Assembly: GCA_017484285.1 (NCBI GenBank)
Contig: JAFUTH010000014.1
Span: 1-64,000, forward strand
DNA length: 64,000 bases
Source of the DNA: Treponema sp.
GTDB taxonomy: Bacteria > Spirochaetota > Spirochaetia > Treponematales > Treponemataceae
Reading direction: 5' to 3'
Shown here: positions 26,426 through 34,493 of the stretch, in pieces
Position numbering within the stretch: position 1 is the first letter of the stretch
How the letters are laid out: the number at the start of each line of letters is the position of its first letter
The notes under the pieces: model-generated
Database searches by the model: none
Told to the model about the DNA's origin: nothing
What the model saw: the letters and a program-made list of their open reading frames with translations, nothing else
Made by a program: the position numbers and the translations under genes

Positions 26426-26532
26426 TATTCCTCACAGAGCTGGGGAGTACACAGAGAGTTCTCCTTATAACAAAATAAAACCCACAGTCATGTTGCTTTT
26501 AGTCAACTTGATTGTGGGCTTTTTTTGTCACA
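26426..26532. repeat. CACAGAG composite repeat (copy B)
   Basis: TTCCTCACAGAGCTGGGGAG and TACACAGAGAG lie directly after the aldolase stop and lead into a terminator hairpin. The left unit is the near inverse of the right end of copy C at 55053-55082. The 238-nt gap to apt also holds a TAACGCC/GGCGTTA hairpin at about 26544-26567 and an ATCTGTG repeat. Confidence 0.7.
26479..26527 (+). terminator. Intrinsic terminator after the KDPG aldolase gene
   Basis: CCCACA (26481-26486) pairs with TGTGGG (26513-26518), with further GTTG/CAAC pairing inside the hairpin, followed by seven T. It belongs to CACAGAG repeat copy B. Confidence 0.8.
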
Positions 26533-26612
26533 CGGAGAATTCGCTAACGCCTCGCGTTTTCGGCGTTACTTAAACGCTGTTCGGGCTGCCTCCCTCACTT
26601 TTTAATCACAAA

Positions 26613-26661
26613 ATCCGTGTAATCCGTGTAATCTGTGGTTATCTGTGCTAATCTGTGGATT
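26613..26661. repeat. ATCTGTG repeat (copy 2, one arm)
   Basis: Five units of the form ATC(C/T)GTGNNA follow each other at 10-11 bp spacing, ending at the apt stop codon. Only one arm of the palindrome seen elsewhere is present. Confidence 0.7.
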
Positions 26662-27202
26662 ATTTCTCCGACAAATCAATCAGCGTTGTGACAGGAATCG
26701 GAGCCAGGGCTTCGTGATAGTTTAGTTCTGGTATCCCGATAACTCCGAAGAATTCTGCGACACTGCCTCCGCCCTGTTCAATCAGGCTTTTTGACGCATT
26801 CAGCGTGCCGCCTGTTGCGATTAAGTCGTCAATTACGAGATATTTTTTGCCGCTCTGAATGTCGGCTTTGTGGGCTTCAATGGTTGCCTCGCCGTATTCC
26901 AGGGAATAGCTTGCGCGGTACACATCGCCGGGGAGCTTGCCCTTTTTGCGGATAAGGACGAGCGGAACGCCAAGACGGTCTGCCAACGGAGCGGCGAACA
27001 AAAATCCGCGGCTTTCCACGGCGGCGATTGCGTCAATCTGCTTAGTCTTGTAAAGCTCTACCATGCGGTCAAGGCAGTGCTTGAACGCGCTCGGATTGGT
27101 GAAGATGCTCGTGACATCAAAAAAGAGAATTCCTTCTTTTGGAAAATTGGGAACTCTGCGGATTGCTTTATCTAAAACTTCATCGTACTGTGCTGTAGCC
27201 AT
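26660..27202 (-). CDS. apt: Adenine phosphoribosyltransferase
   Basis: This enzyme salvages adenine to AMP using PRPP. The 180-residue protein has VESRGFLFAAPLADRLGVP, the APRT loop KGKLPGDVYRASYSLEYG, and the PRPP-binding motif VIDDLIATGGTLNA. Length is normal. It is transcribed convergently with the aldolase gene and divergently from the sensor cyclase. Confidence 0.95.
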   Translation of the reverse strand: MATAQYDEVLDKAIRRVPNFPKEGILFFDVTSIFTNPSAFKHCLDRMVELYKTKQIDAIAAVESRGFLFAAPLADRLGVPLVLIRKKGKLPGDVYRASYSLEYGEATIEAHKADIQSGKKYLVIDDLIATGGTLNASKSLIEQGGGSVAEFFGVIGIPELNYHEALAPIPVTTLIDLSEK

Positions 27203-27271
27203 AACGGCTTATTCTATCAATTCGATTTGCTGATGTCTATCGACTTCCCTTTAAAAAATCTCCAAGTGTGC

Positions 27272-27285
27272 TATAATCAAATGCT
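27272..27285 (+). promoter_or_regulatory. Extended -10 promoter placed 8 nt before an ATG
   Basis: TGC-TATAAT (-10 at 27272-27277, with extended TG) ends 8 nt before the ATG at 27286. Transcription should start at or within a few bases of the ATG, so the mRNA would be leaderless. No ribosome site is present. Confidence 0.6.
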
Positions 27286-29370
27286 ATGAAATATCGGTCG
27301 TTTTTTTCTTGTCTTCTTGTTTTTCTGCTGTGTCACCTTGCTTTTTCTCTCAGCGAAGAAAAAAAAGTCGTAAAAATTCCGCGCTATGACTATGACGCGC
27401 TCTACGAAAAACACGGAAATGACAACGAAACCTCGTATGTTTCTGAATTCCTCGAGAATTTAAATCGCTACACTGACTTCACGTTTGAGTATGTTCCGAT
27501 TGAGCGAAAAGATTTGATTCCCGCGCTTGAGAGCGGTGTCGTCGACGTCGTGCCGTTTTTGGGGCGCGAGGCTGACGCAAAAAATGAGTTCTTGTATTCT
27601 GACATTCCGACGGCGATTGGCTCAACGGTCTTTGCCTCAAACCGCATGCCCGACATGGACAATCTTCGGGTCGGTATTTTGAATCACGCGCCGCAAACGC
27701 TCAAAGAGAAAGTGTTTTTTTTCGTCAAGAATCAAGGCATCACCGCCTCATATTTTTACTACGACACTTCCGAAGAACTGATTGCCGACATCTACAACGA
27801 TAAAATCGACGTGTTTACGACGATTGACTTTACGATTCCGAACGATTTTTTTGTGATTGCCACGATTGAGACGACGTTTTTCTATCTCGCGACGACAGAA
27901 AAGAACCAAGCGCTTTTTGACAGCTTTAACTCCTCGCTCTCGACGCTCTTTTTGCTCAATCCTTCGTTTCTTTCGACGCTCCGTGCGCGCTACATTCCGT
28001 CCGCGCGCTATTCAATCAATCGCTTAAGCCCAAAAGAGCAAAATTACGTCCGCAAGAATAAAAATATCCGGGTTTCTGCCGTCATGAATCAGCCGCCGTA
28101 CTGCTCGCTGATTGAGGGTGAATTCCGGGGCATCGTCATCGACCAGATTAACACGATTGCAAAATCGAGCGGGCTTTCGGTGACGTACGTGCCCGCATAT
28201 TCGTACCTTGAGGCAATGAATCTCGTGCGCTGGGGAGAAGCCGACCTCATCTATACCGTGAACGAGCTTTTGATTCAATCGGATTTGGCGTCAATCAAGC
28301 CGACGAGTCCGCTCCTCTCGCAAAAATTTGTCTGCGTCTGCAACACGGGTTATAAAGAGAACGAGCCGCTCGTCTTTGTTGAGATTCGGGGCGTGCAGTA
28401 TTCAAAGGACTTTGTTGACTCGCATTTTCCCGTTTCCAAGAAGATTTCCGTTGACACATCGCAAGAATGTTTTGCGCTCATCGAGTCAAATAAAAACTAC
28501 ATCACGTTTTTGCCATATCTCGAGGCGGATTACTATCTCCGCACTCATTTGCTGACGAACATTGCGATTCGGAGTGAAAGCTACTCGGTCGCCGTGTCGC
28601 TCGGCATTTCGCGCCGCCTTGAGAGCGAGCTTGCCGCCGTTCTTGACAAATCGATTTACACGCTCACCACGTCGATGTTCGAGAAGTTCATGGAACGCAA
28701 CATGGAAGCGAATCCGACCCTCGTTTCGTTTATCAAAAAGCACCTCGTGCTCTTCTGCATTGTAGCGGCGATTTTTGTGCTCGTGCTTGCGACGGCGATT
28801 TTCCTCTTTGTAATCATCGAGACAAAGCGGCGCAAAGACAAGCAGATTCAGCAGGCGATGAACATGGCGAACCGCGACTCAATGACGGGCTTGTTCAATC
28901 ACATCGCGTTTGAGAAAAAGGTGACGGGAATCCTCGCGCATCAAGAAGAAAATGAAATCGGCGTGTTCGTGATGATTGACATCGATGACTTTAAGAAGGT
29001 GAACGACACGCTCGGGCACGCAAAGGGCGACTATGTGATTGTCTCGGTGGCGAATTTGCTGATTTCTACATTCCGTGGCGGCGACTTAAAGGGCAGAATG
29101 GGCGGAGACGAATTTGCGGTCTTTATGCGCAATGTCGCAGACCTTGAGGCAGTCAAGCGCAAAATGCAGATGTTGCAGTCATCGATAAAAACCTATTTTG
29201 AAGAGAGCGAGCTTGAAATAAAAGTGACGTGCTCAATCGGAATCAGCTGGTGCAAAGGAACGCAAGAAGAGGGCGCGTTTGCCCGAATCTACAAGGCAGC
29301 CGACGAGGGCTTGTACCAAGTGAAGAAATCGGGCAAAAACGCGTTCTCGATTGTGGAATTGGCGGAATAG
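27286..29370 (+). CDS. Diguanylate cyclase with two periplasmic solute-binding-type sensor domains
   Basis: The 694-residue protein has a Sec-type signal sequence (residues 1-21) and two consecutive SBP_bac_3-like domains in the periplasm (about 30-245 and 260-480). A membrane helix (about 485-510) and a cytoplasmic GGDEF domain follow. The active site reads GRMGGDEFAVFM and is intact. An RxxD inhibitory site (RGGD) lies exactly five residues before GGDEF, so product inhibition by c-di-GMP is expected. The periplasmic part presumably senses a small solute. It is convergent with tyrA, with no gap. Confidence 0.9.
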   Translation: MKYRSFFSCLLVFLLCHLAFSLSEEKKVVKIPRYDYDALYEKHGNDNETSYVSEFLENLNRYTDFTFEYVPIERKDLIPALESGVVDVVPFLGREADAKNEFLYSDIPTAIGSTVFASNRMPDMDNLRVGILNHAPQTLKEKVFFFVKNQGITASYFYYDTSEELIADIYNDKIDVFTTIDFTIPNDFFVIATIETTFFYLATTEKNQALFDSFNSSLSTLFLLNPSFLSTLRARYIPSARYSINRLSPKEQNYVRKNKNIRVSAVMNQPPYCSLIEGEFRGIVIDQINTIAKSSGLSVTYVPAYSYLEAMNLVRWGEADLIYTVNELLIQSDLASIKPTSPLLSQKFVCVCNTGYKENEPLVFVEIRGVQYSKDFVDSHFPVSKKISVDTSQECFALIESNKNYITFLPYLEADYYLRTHLLTNIAIRSESYSVAVSLGISRRLESELAAVLDKSIYTLTTSMFEKFMERNMEANPTLVSFIKKHLVLFCIVAAIFVLVLATAIFLFVIIETKRRKDKQIQQAMNMANRDSMTGLFNHIAFEKKVTGILAHQEENEIGVFVMIDIDDFKKVNDTLGHAKGDYVIVSVANLLISTFRGGDLKGRMGGDEFAVFMRNVADLEAVKRKMQMLQSSIKTYFEESELEIKVTCSIGISWCKGTQEEGAFARIYKAADEGLYQVKKSGKNAFSIVELAE

Positions 29371-30264
29371 CTACTTTTTTACCGTGCGGATTGCGCCCAT
29401 CTTGAGCCGTTGCTCTCGCGTGTGGGTGAGCATGGCTTTTAGGCTTTCCGCGTCTTCTTCGGCGATGTATTTTTTGAAGCGTTCCATCTGTTTTTCAAAA
29501 TTCTCGATGTGAGAAACGAGTTTTTCTTTATTGCTGATGAAAAGCTCCGTCCACAAGGGCGCGTTAATCATCGCGATGCGCGTTAAATCTTCAAAAGAGC
29601 CACCACCGAACGCCGTGATTTCGGGGTCTTCCGCGCTTTCAACTAAGGCACTTGCAATCACATGGCAGAGCTGGCTCGTAAAGCCGATTTTGTAGTCGTG
29701 CGTATCGCAGGTGGTCTCAGTGATTCGCGTAAAGCCCATCTCGGCGACGAGACTTCGCATAAAATCGAGGTTTTCGGGCTTGTTGAAACTTGACGGACAG
29801 AGAATGTAATTGTGGTTCACGAAAAATTTTGCGTCGGAATTGGCATAGCCTTCCTTTTCGCCGCCCGCCATCGGATGCCCGATAATAAAATCAACATCAT
29901 CGCGCAGAATTTCGGGCATCGCCTTTTCAAAAATGCCCTTTACGCCCGAAATATCCGTGACGATTGCGCCTTTTTTGAAATGCTCTTTGTGCTCCTTCAT
30001 GAATTCAAGCGTTGCGTGCGGGTAAAGGCAGACAAACACAACATCGCACTCAGGAAGCATTTTGTCAACATTGTCCGAAGTATACACCGCCGTCGCCACG
30101 CCCTCAGAGACCGCCTGCATGAGACACGCCGTGCTTCGGTTGCAGGCGAGCACTTTCCCCGTTGAGCCCGCCTGGCTCAAAATATTCTGCCGAATCGATT
30201 TTGCGAACGAGCCGCCCATGATTCCCAAACCAACAATTCCGTATGTCGCGTGTTTCAGTTCCAT
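29371..30264 (-). CDS. tyrA: Prephenate dehydrogenase
   Basis: This enzyme oxidises prephenate to 4-hydroxyphenylpyruvate, the tyrosine precursor. The 297-residue protein begins with a Rossmann motif (GIVGLGIMGGSFAKSI). It continues with VTDISGVKG, GHPMAGGEKEGY and a C-terminal helical domain containing SQLCHVIASAL and GGGSFEDLTRIA. No chorismate mutase or ACT domain is fused. The ATG overlaps the aroF stop codon (TAATG), so translation is coupled. With aroF it is controlled by the upstream attenuator. Confidence 0.9.
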   Translation of the reverse strand: MELKHATYGIVGLGIMGGSFAKSIRQNILSQAGSTGKVLACNRSTACLMQAVSEGVATAVYTSDNVDKMLPECDVVFVCLYPHATLEFMKEHKEHFKKGAIVTDISGVKGIFEKAMPEILRDDVDFIIGHPMAGGEKEGYANSDAKFFVNHNYILCPSSFNKPENLDFMRSLVAEMGFTRITETTCDTHDYKIGFTSQLCHVIASALVESAEDPEITAFGGGSFEDLTRIAMINAPLWTELFISNKEKLVSHIENFEKQMERFKKYIAEEDAESLKAMLTHTREQRLKMGAIRTVKK

Positions 30265-31298
30265 TAGAGTGTTCTTCCTTCAACCGCCGCGTATTTTGCG
30301 AGCACGTTCATTAAATCATCAAACTGCGCGGGTGTCAAAGACTGCTCGCCGTCGCAGAGGGCTTTTTCGGGATTGTTGTGAACTTCGATGATGAGTCCGT
30401 CCGCGCCCACGGCGACCGCCGCCTTTGCCAAAGTGGGAACCATCCAGCGGATTCCGCATGCGTGGCTTGGGTCGATGATGACGGGAAGGTGCGTCTCTTT
30501 CTTCAAGTAGGGCACGATACTTAAATCCAAGCAATTTCTCGTGTAATTGTCGAATGTGCGGATTCCGCGCTCGCAGAGAATCACATTTTCGTTTCCGCTC
30601 GCCATGATGTATTCCGCGCTCATGAGGAATTCTTTGACGGTTGCGCTAAGCCCACGCTTTAAAAGAATCGGATTTTTGAGTTTTCCGACTTCTTTGAGCA
30701 AATCGAAGTTCTGCATGTTGCGCGCGCCAATCTGAATGATGTCCACATCCTCAAAAAGCGGAATCTGATTGATTGCCATAAGCTCGGTGACAATCGGAAG
30801 CCCCGTTTCTTTTCGGGCGATTTTAAGCAATTCCAAGCCTTCCGCTCCCAAGCCCTGGAACGAGTAGGGAGAAGTGCGTGGCTTGAACGCTCCGCCACGC
30901 AAAAATCTCGCCCCGCTCGCTTTGACTGCTTTTGCCACTTCCACGACTTGCTCTTCGGTCTCCACAGAACAAGGTCCTGCCATAATTGCGCAGGTTTTTC
31001 CATCCCCAATGTTCGCGCCCAAGTTTGAATCAGCCTTTGAAATGAGCGAAACCACCGTGTCCTCTGGGTGGAAGCTTCGGCTCGCCTGTTTGTACGGGGC
31101 TTTTACGCGCTGCGCACTCTCAACGATTTCATTTGCCAACAGCTCTTCGGGTGTGATTCGGCTCGTGTCGCCAATAAGACCAAGAATCGTGACATCCGCG
31201 CCCTTTGACTCGTGAATGTCCAAGCCCCGTGCTTTCAACCCTGATTTGAGTTCCGCAACTTTTTGTGCGTCCGCACCATTTTTCAATACAACAATCAT
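30264..31298 (-). CDS. aroF: 3-deoxy-7-phosphoheptulonate (DAHP) synthase, AroF/type I-beta
   Basis: This is the first enzyme of the shikimate pathway, condensing phosphoenolpyruvate and erythrose 4-phosphate. The 344-residue protein has an N-terminal ferredoxin-like regulatory domain (about 1-70) and a barrel with [40 protein letters not shown] and [10 protein letters not shown]. The regulatory domain suggests feedback control, probably by Tyr or Phe. It is the first structural gene after the leader peptide and terminator at 31325-31521. GGAG lies 8 nt upstream of the ATG. Confidence 0.93.
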   Translation of the reverse strand: MIVVLKNGADAQKVAELKSGLKARGLDIHESKGADVTILGLIGDTSRITPEELLANEIVESAQRVKAPYKQASRSFHPEDTVVSLISKADSNLGANIGDGKTCAIMAGPCSVETEEQVVEVAKAVKASGARFLRGGAFKPRTSPYSFQGLGAEGLELLKIARKETGLPIVTELMAINQIPLFEDVDIIQIGARNMQNFDLLKEVGKLKNPILLKRGLSATVKEFLMSAEYIMASGNENVILCERGIRTFDNYTRNCLDLSIVPYLKKETHLPVIIDPSHACGIRWMVPTLAKAAVAVGADGLIIEVHNNPEKALCDGEQSLTPAQFDDLMNVLAKYAAVEGRTL

Positions 31299-31324
31299 TT
31301 TTTTTCTCCTGTGTTTTTAGGCAT

Positions 31325-31354
31325 AAAAAAAGGACTTCCGATTTGGAAGTCCTT
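31325..31354 (-). terminator. Attenuator terminator (segments 3:4) before aroF
   Basis: On the minus strand AAGGACTTCC (31354-31345) pairs perfectly with GGAAGTCCTT (31339-31330) across a 5-nt loop and is followed by a run of T. It lies in the transcribed leader about 30 nt before the aroF start, not after a gene, so it should stop transcription before aroF unless an alternative structure forms. Confidence 0.88.
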
Positions 31355-31380
31355 GCTAAATGCCAATTGATTTCGCAACT

Positions 31381-31521
31381 TTACGCATTATATGTGAGCG
31401 TTTGACTTCCAGAGCGGACACGAGAAAAATAAAAATAGCCATAATAAGAGTAAGCCTTCGTAAAACCGAAGCTCTGGCTAGAGAAGCATTTTTCTGTCGC
31501 ATAAGAAGTGTTGCGATTCAT
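31381..31521 (-). CDS. Tyr/Phe-rich leader peptide of the aroF-tyrA operon
   Basis: This 46-codon frame encodes a peptide with the run Ala-Tyr-Ser-Tyr-Tyr-Gly-Tyr-Phe-Tyr-Phe at residues 23-32, five Tyr and two Phe in nine codons. It ends 27 nt before the attenuator terminator. Three alternating RNA segments fit attenuation: segment 1 CCAGAGC (31477-31471) pairs with GCTCTGG in segment 2 (31415-31404); segment 2 TGGAAGTC pairs with GACTTCCA of segment 3; segments 3:4 form the terminator. A ribosome stalled on the Tyr codons would sit between 1 and 2 and free segment 2 to block the terminator. The ATG lies at the predicted transcription start. A rival 48-codon frame (31356-31502) overlaps; see rejected items. 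Confidence 0.78.
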   Translation of the reverse strand: MNRNTSYATEKCFSSQSFGFTKAYSYYGYFYFSRVRSGSQTLTYNA

Positions 31522-31528
31522 GTGAAGC

Positions 31529-31557
31529 AGAATAGAGCAAAAAAAGAAAACGGTCAA
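31529..31557 (-). promoter_or_regulatory. Promoter of the aroF-tyrA leader
   Basis: On the minus strand TTGACC (31557-31552), a 17-nt spacer and TATTCT (31534-31529) form a good sigma-70 promoter. The start of transcription would be about 31522, directly before the leader peptide ATG at 31521. The 351-nt gap to the chemoreceptor gene also holds that gene's own upstream region. Confidence 0.75.
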
Positions 31558-31649
31558 GCGAAAATTTTGTTGCACATTCAAAAACTTCTGTTAAAATAAT
31601 CTGTAGACACGTTTCATATCGTGATGTAAGTACGTTTCAGAGGAATACA

Positions 31650-33437
31650 ATGAAAAAAACGGATAACGAAAAAAGAACGGCAAAGCGGCAGAAGTCAGTG
31701 TCGCGTTTTATCAGCATTGCGCTTGCATTGGGAATCATCTTGTTCTCTCTCGTGATTTTCCTTGTCGTCCGCGCGCAGTTGTTTAACGGGCTTATCGAGT
31801 ATTTTCAAGAGCAGGCTGTCGAGCAATCAGACATCTTCTTATCTAAAATCAACGACTCCCTTTCTAATACGGAGCGTGCCGCTGAATGGGTTGCCGACAT
31901 TTACGGAACGAGCGCATCTCACACGGGCATGGACCGCTACATCGCGAATGATTTGTGCTCAAGCGCGATTCGAATCATGGGCGTCGAGACGGCGGTCATC
32001 TTCGACAAAAACGGAAATCAGTATTCGTCAGAGCAATTCGGAACGGCGGTCAAATCCGACATGGTGCTTTCCGCGCTTTCAGGGCAAAAAATGGGCAATA
32101 TCGTCAAGACTGGCTCATCTGTCTACGTCATATTTGCTTCTCCGCTCACCATTGCGCGTGAGATTGTGGGCGCTGTCGTCGTAAAAACGAATATCTGCAC
32201 CGATGAATTCATTCAGGACTTGAACATGACGCTCGGAAGCGACGTCACGATTTTCGATGGCGACAAGCGCGCCATTACGAGCATCATGGGAATGAACAAC
32301 ACGGTCATTGCCGACAACACGGTCATCAAGCGCGCGGAAAAGGGCGAGGCAACAACGCTCATCAACGTAATCGGCGGAATCAGAACGATTTCTTACTATT
32401 TCCCGCTCTACGACAACGCAAAGAATTTTGTCACAACCTTGTACATCGGTAAGCCGCTCGCTGTCGCAAATCTTGTTGCTGCAAAGATTTTTGCCCCGCT
32501 CATCGTTGTCATCGTTGTATGCACGATTTTGATTCTTGCGGCGTTCATTTACATCATCACGATAAAAATCATCCGCCCGCTCGGTCTTGTCGTAAAGGCG
32601 GTGCGAAATCTTTCTTCTGGAAACGGTGACCTCACGTATCGGCTTCCGGTCAAAGGAAGCGACGAATTTGCCGCGCTTTCTTCGGGTGTCAACGATTTTA
32701 TCTCGCTGTTGCAGGGCATCGTCATCAAAATTAAAAACGGCGCGCAGCAAGTGCTTGGCGAGAGCGAGCAGATTAGTCAGGCGAGCCAGGGAATTTCGGG
32801 CGGAGCTGCAAGCCAGGCGGCTTCTACCGAGGAGATGTCGGCAAGTCTTGAAGAAATGGCGGCAAACATTCAGCAGACGGCAGAAAACGCGCGAAAAACG
32901 GGCGAAATTGCCGAAAAAACGTCTGCGGAAAGCTATGAGGGGGGCGAGCTTGTTTCAAAGTCACTCGCCGCAGTCCGCGAAATCTCCGAAAAAATCAACA
33001 TCATCGACGACATTGCGAATCAGACGAACATGCTTGCGCTTAACGCGGCAATTGAGGCGGCGCGCGCAGGTGATGCCGGAAAGGGATTCGCTGTTGTTGC
33101 GGGTGAAGTCCGAAAACTTGCGGAGCGCAGTCAGAGCGCGGCAGGTGAAATCATTGAGCTGTCTTCGCGCACGCTTGAGCATGCGGAGTCGGCAGGAGAC
33201 AAAATCAACGGTATTGTGCCGGAAATTCAGCGCACAACGGAGCTTATCGAAGATATTTCTGCGGCATGTAGCGAGCAGAACACAGGCGCTCAGCAAGTAA
33301 GCACGGCAATTCGTCAGCTCGACGCGGTTGTGCAGCAGAATGCGGGCGCGTCAGAAGAGCTTGCCGCTATGTCAGAAGAATTGAACGCAAACGCGAAAGA
33401 CTTGGTCTCAACCATCAGCGTGTTTAAGACCGAGTAG
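31650..33437 (+). CDS. Methyl-accepting chemotaxis protein
   Basis: The 595-residue receptor has a membrane helix (about 20-42), a periplasmic Cache-like domain (about 45-285), a second membrane helix (about 287-312), HAMP, and a long cytoplasmic coiled coil. The conserved hairpin tip reads [20 protein letters not shown]. It would signal through CheA/CheW to flagella. The ligand is unknown. It stands alone, divergent from the aroF leader. An AGAGG ribosome site lies 8 nt before the ATG. Confidence 0.93.
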   Translation: MKKTDNEKRTAKRQKSVSRFISIALALGIILFSLVIFLVVRAQLFNGLIEYFQEQAVEQSDIFLSKINDSLSNTERAAEWVADIYGTSASHTGMDRYIANDLCSSAIRIMGVETAVIFDKNGNQYSSEQFGTAVKSDMVLSALSGQKMGNIVKTGSSVYVIFASPLTIAREIVGAVVVKTNICTDEFIQDLNMTLGSDVTIFDGDKRAITSIMGMNNTVIADNTVIKRAEKGEATTLINVIGGIRTISYYFPLYDNAKNFVTTLYIGKPLAVANLVAAKIFAPLIVVIVVCTILILAAFIYIITIKIIRPLGLVVKAVRNLSSGNGDLTYRLPVKGSDEFAALSSGVNDFISLLQGIVIKIKNGAQQVLGESEQISQASQGISGGAASQAASTEEMSASLEEMAANIQQTAENARKTGEIAEKTSAESYEGGELVSKSLAAVREISEKINIIDDIANQTNMLALNAAIEAARAGDAGKGFAVVAGEVRKLAERSQSAAGEIIELSSRTLEHAESAGDKINGIVPEIQRTTELIEDISAACSEQNTGAQQVSTAIRQLDAVVQQNAGASEELAAMSEELNANAKDLVSTISVFKTE

Positions 33438-34478
33438 CTACCTGCGCCCAAAACTTTCCAAATTCGCCAAGCCCCGCTTGAACTGGGGGATGCGAGCACA
33501 TGCGGTTGTGTCCCAGCCGCTTCGGTCGCCGCGCGCTAAGAAGTGGTACGCCACGCCCGCAATCATCGCGCCGTTGTCACCGCAGAGCTTTAACGGCGGG
33601 AAAATGCACGTGATGTCCGTGCGCTCTGCCAAAAGTGCGCGAAGCCGTGAGTTTGCCGCCACGCCGCCGCCCGCGACCACTGTTTTTAAGCCCGTGTCTT
33701 CAACTGCGCGGAACAGGCGGCTCGTGAGCGTTTTGCATGCGGTTTCTTGGAACGCGGCGCAAATGTTTTCGTTTGTTTTTTCGTAGCCCGGTTTTAGGAA
33801 CATGTCCGCCTGATGAATGACGGCGGTTTTAAGCCCGCTGAACGAAACATCGTAGCGGTTTGAGTCGCGCTTATCGAGCTTTGGCACGGGGAACGCGAAC
33901 GATTTTGCATCTCCTTTTTGTGCGAGTTTGTCGATAATCACGCCACCGGGGTAGCCAAGCCCGTAAAATTTACTCACTTTATCAAATGCCTCGCCCACGC
34001 TGTCGTCAATCGTCGTTCCGAGCACTTCCAAATCATCAAATCCATTCACTTTTGCGATAATCGAGTGCCCGCCACTTACGAGCAAGCCCAAATACGGATA
34101 TTGAATGTCGTTTTCGAGGTGGGCGGCGTACATGTGGCCGAGCATGTGGTTGATTGCGATAAACGGTTTATTCGTTGCCCATGCGAGCGTTTTTCCGAAT
34201 GTAAGCCCGACCAAAAGGCTTCCCATTAAGCCTGGACGGTTCGTGGCGGCGATTGCGTCAACATCGTCCAACGTCATGTTCGCTTCGGTGAGTGCCTGTC
34301 TCACCACGGGCAAAATCCACTCCGCGTGTTTTCGGCTCGCGATTTCTGGCACCACGCCCTTGTAGACTTCATGAAAGGGAATCTGCGTAGCGACCACATT
34401 TGAGATAATCTTTTTGCCGTCTTCAACAATCGCACACGCTGTCTCATCACAGCTCGACTCAATACCTAAGACTTTCAT
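33438..34478 (-). CDS. tsaD: tRNA N6-adenosine threonylcarbamoyltransferase
   Basis: TsaD transfers the threonylcarbamoyl group to A37 of ANN-decoding tRNAs. The 346-residue protein has the signature GIESSCDETACAIV at the N-terminus, the metal-binding NHMLGHMYAAH, LVSGGHS, and GGGVAANSRLR. It starts 15 nt after the deacetylase gene and is the last gene of the sigma factor-deacetylase-tsaD cluster. Confidence 0.95.
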   Translation of the reverse strand: MKVLGIESSCDETACAIVEDGKKIISNVVATQIPFHEVYKGVVPEIASRKHAEWILPVVRQALTEANMTLDDVDAIAATNRPGLMGSLLVGLTFGKTLAWATNKPFIAINHMLGHMYAAHLENDIQYPYLGLLVSGGHSIIAKVNGFDDLEVLGTTIDDSVGEAFDKVSKFYGLGYPGGVIIDKLAQKGDAKSFAFPVPKLDKRDSNRYDVSFSGLKTAVIHQADMFLKPGYEKTNENICAAFQETACKTLTSRLFRAVEDTGLKTVVAGGGVAANSRLRALLAERTDITCIFPPLKLCGDNGAMIAGVAYHFLARGDRSGWDTTACARIPQFKRGLANLESFGRR

Positions 34479-34493
34479 ATTCAGTTCCTCTTT

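Noticed and set aside
31356..31502. A 48-codon frame with one predicted membrane helix, overlapping the Tyr-rich leader peptide on the same strand
   Set aside because: It would end 1 nt before the terminator stem and constantly disrupt segments 2 and 3. The other frame fits the promoter position, has the Tyr run, and matches the operon's function. The hydrophobic codons are probably the out-of-frame reading of the TAT/TTT run, but this frame cannot be fully excluded.
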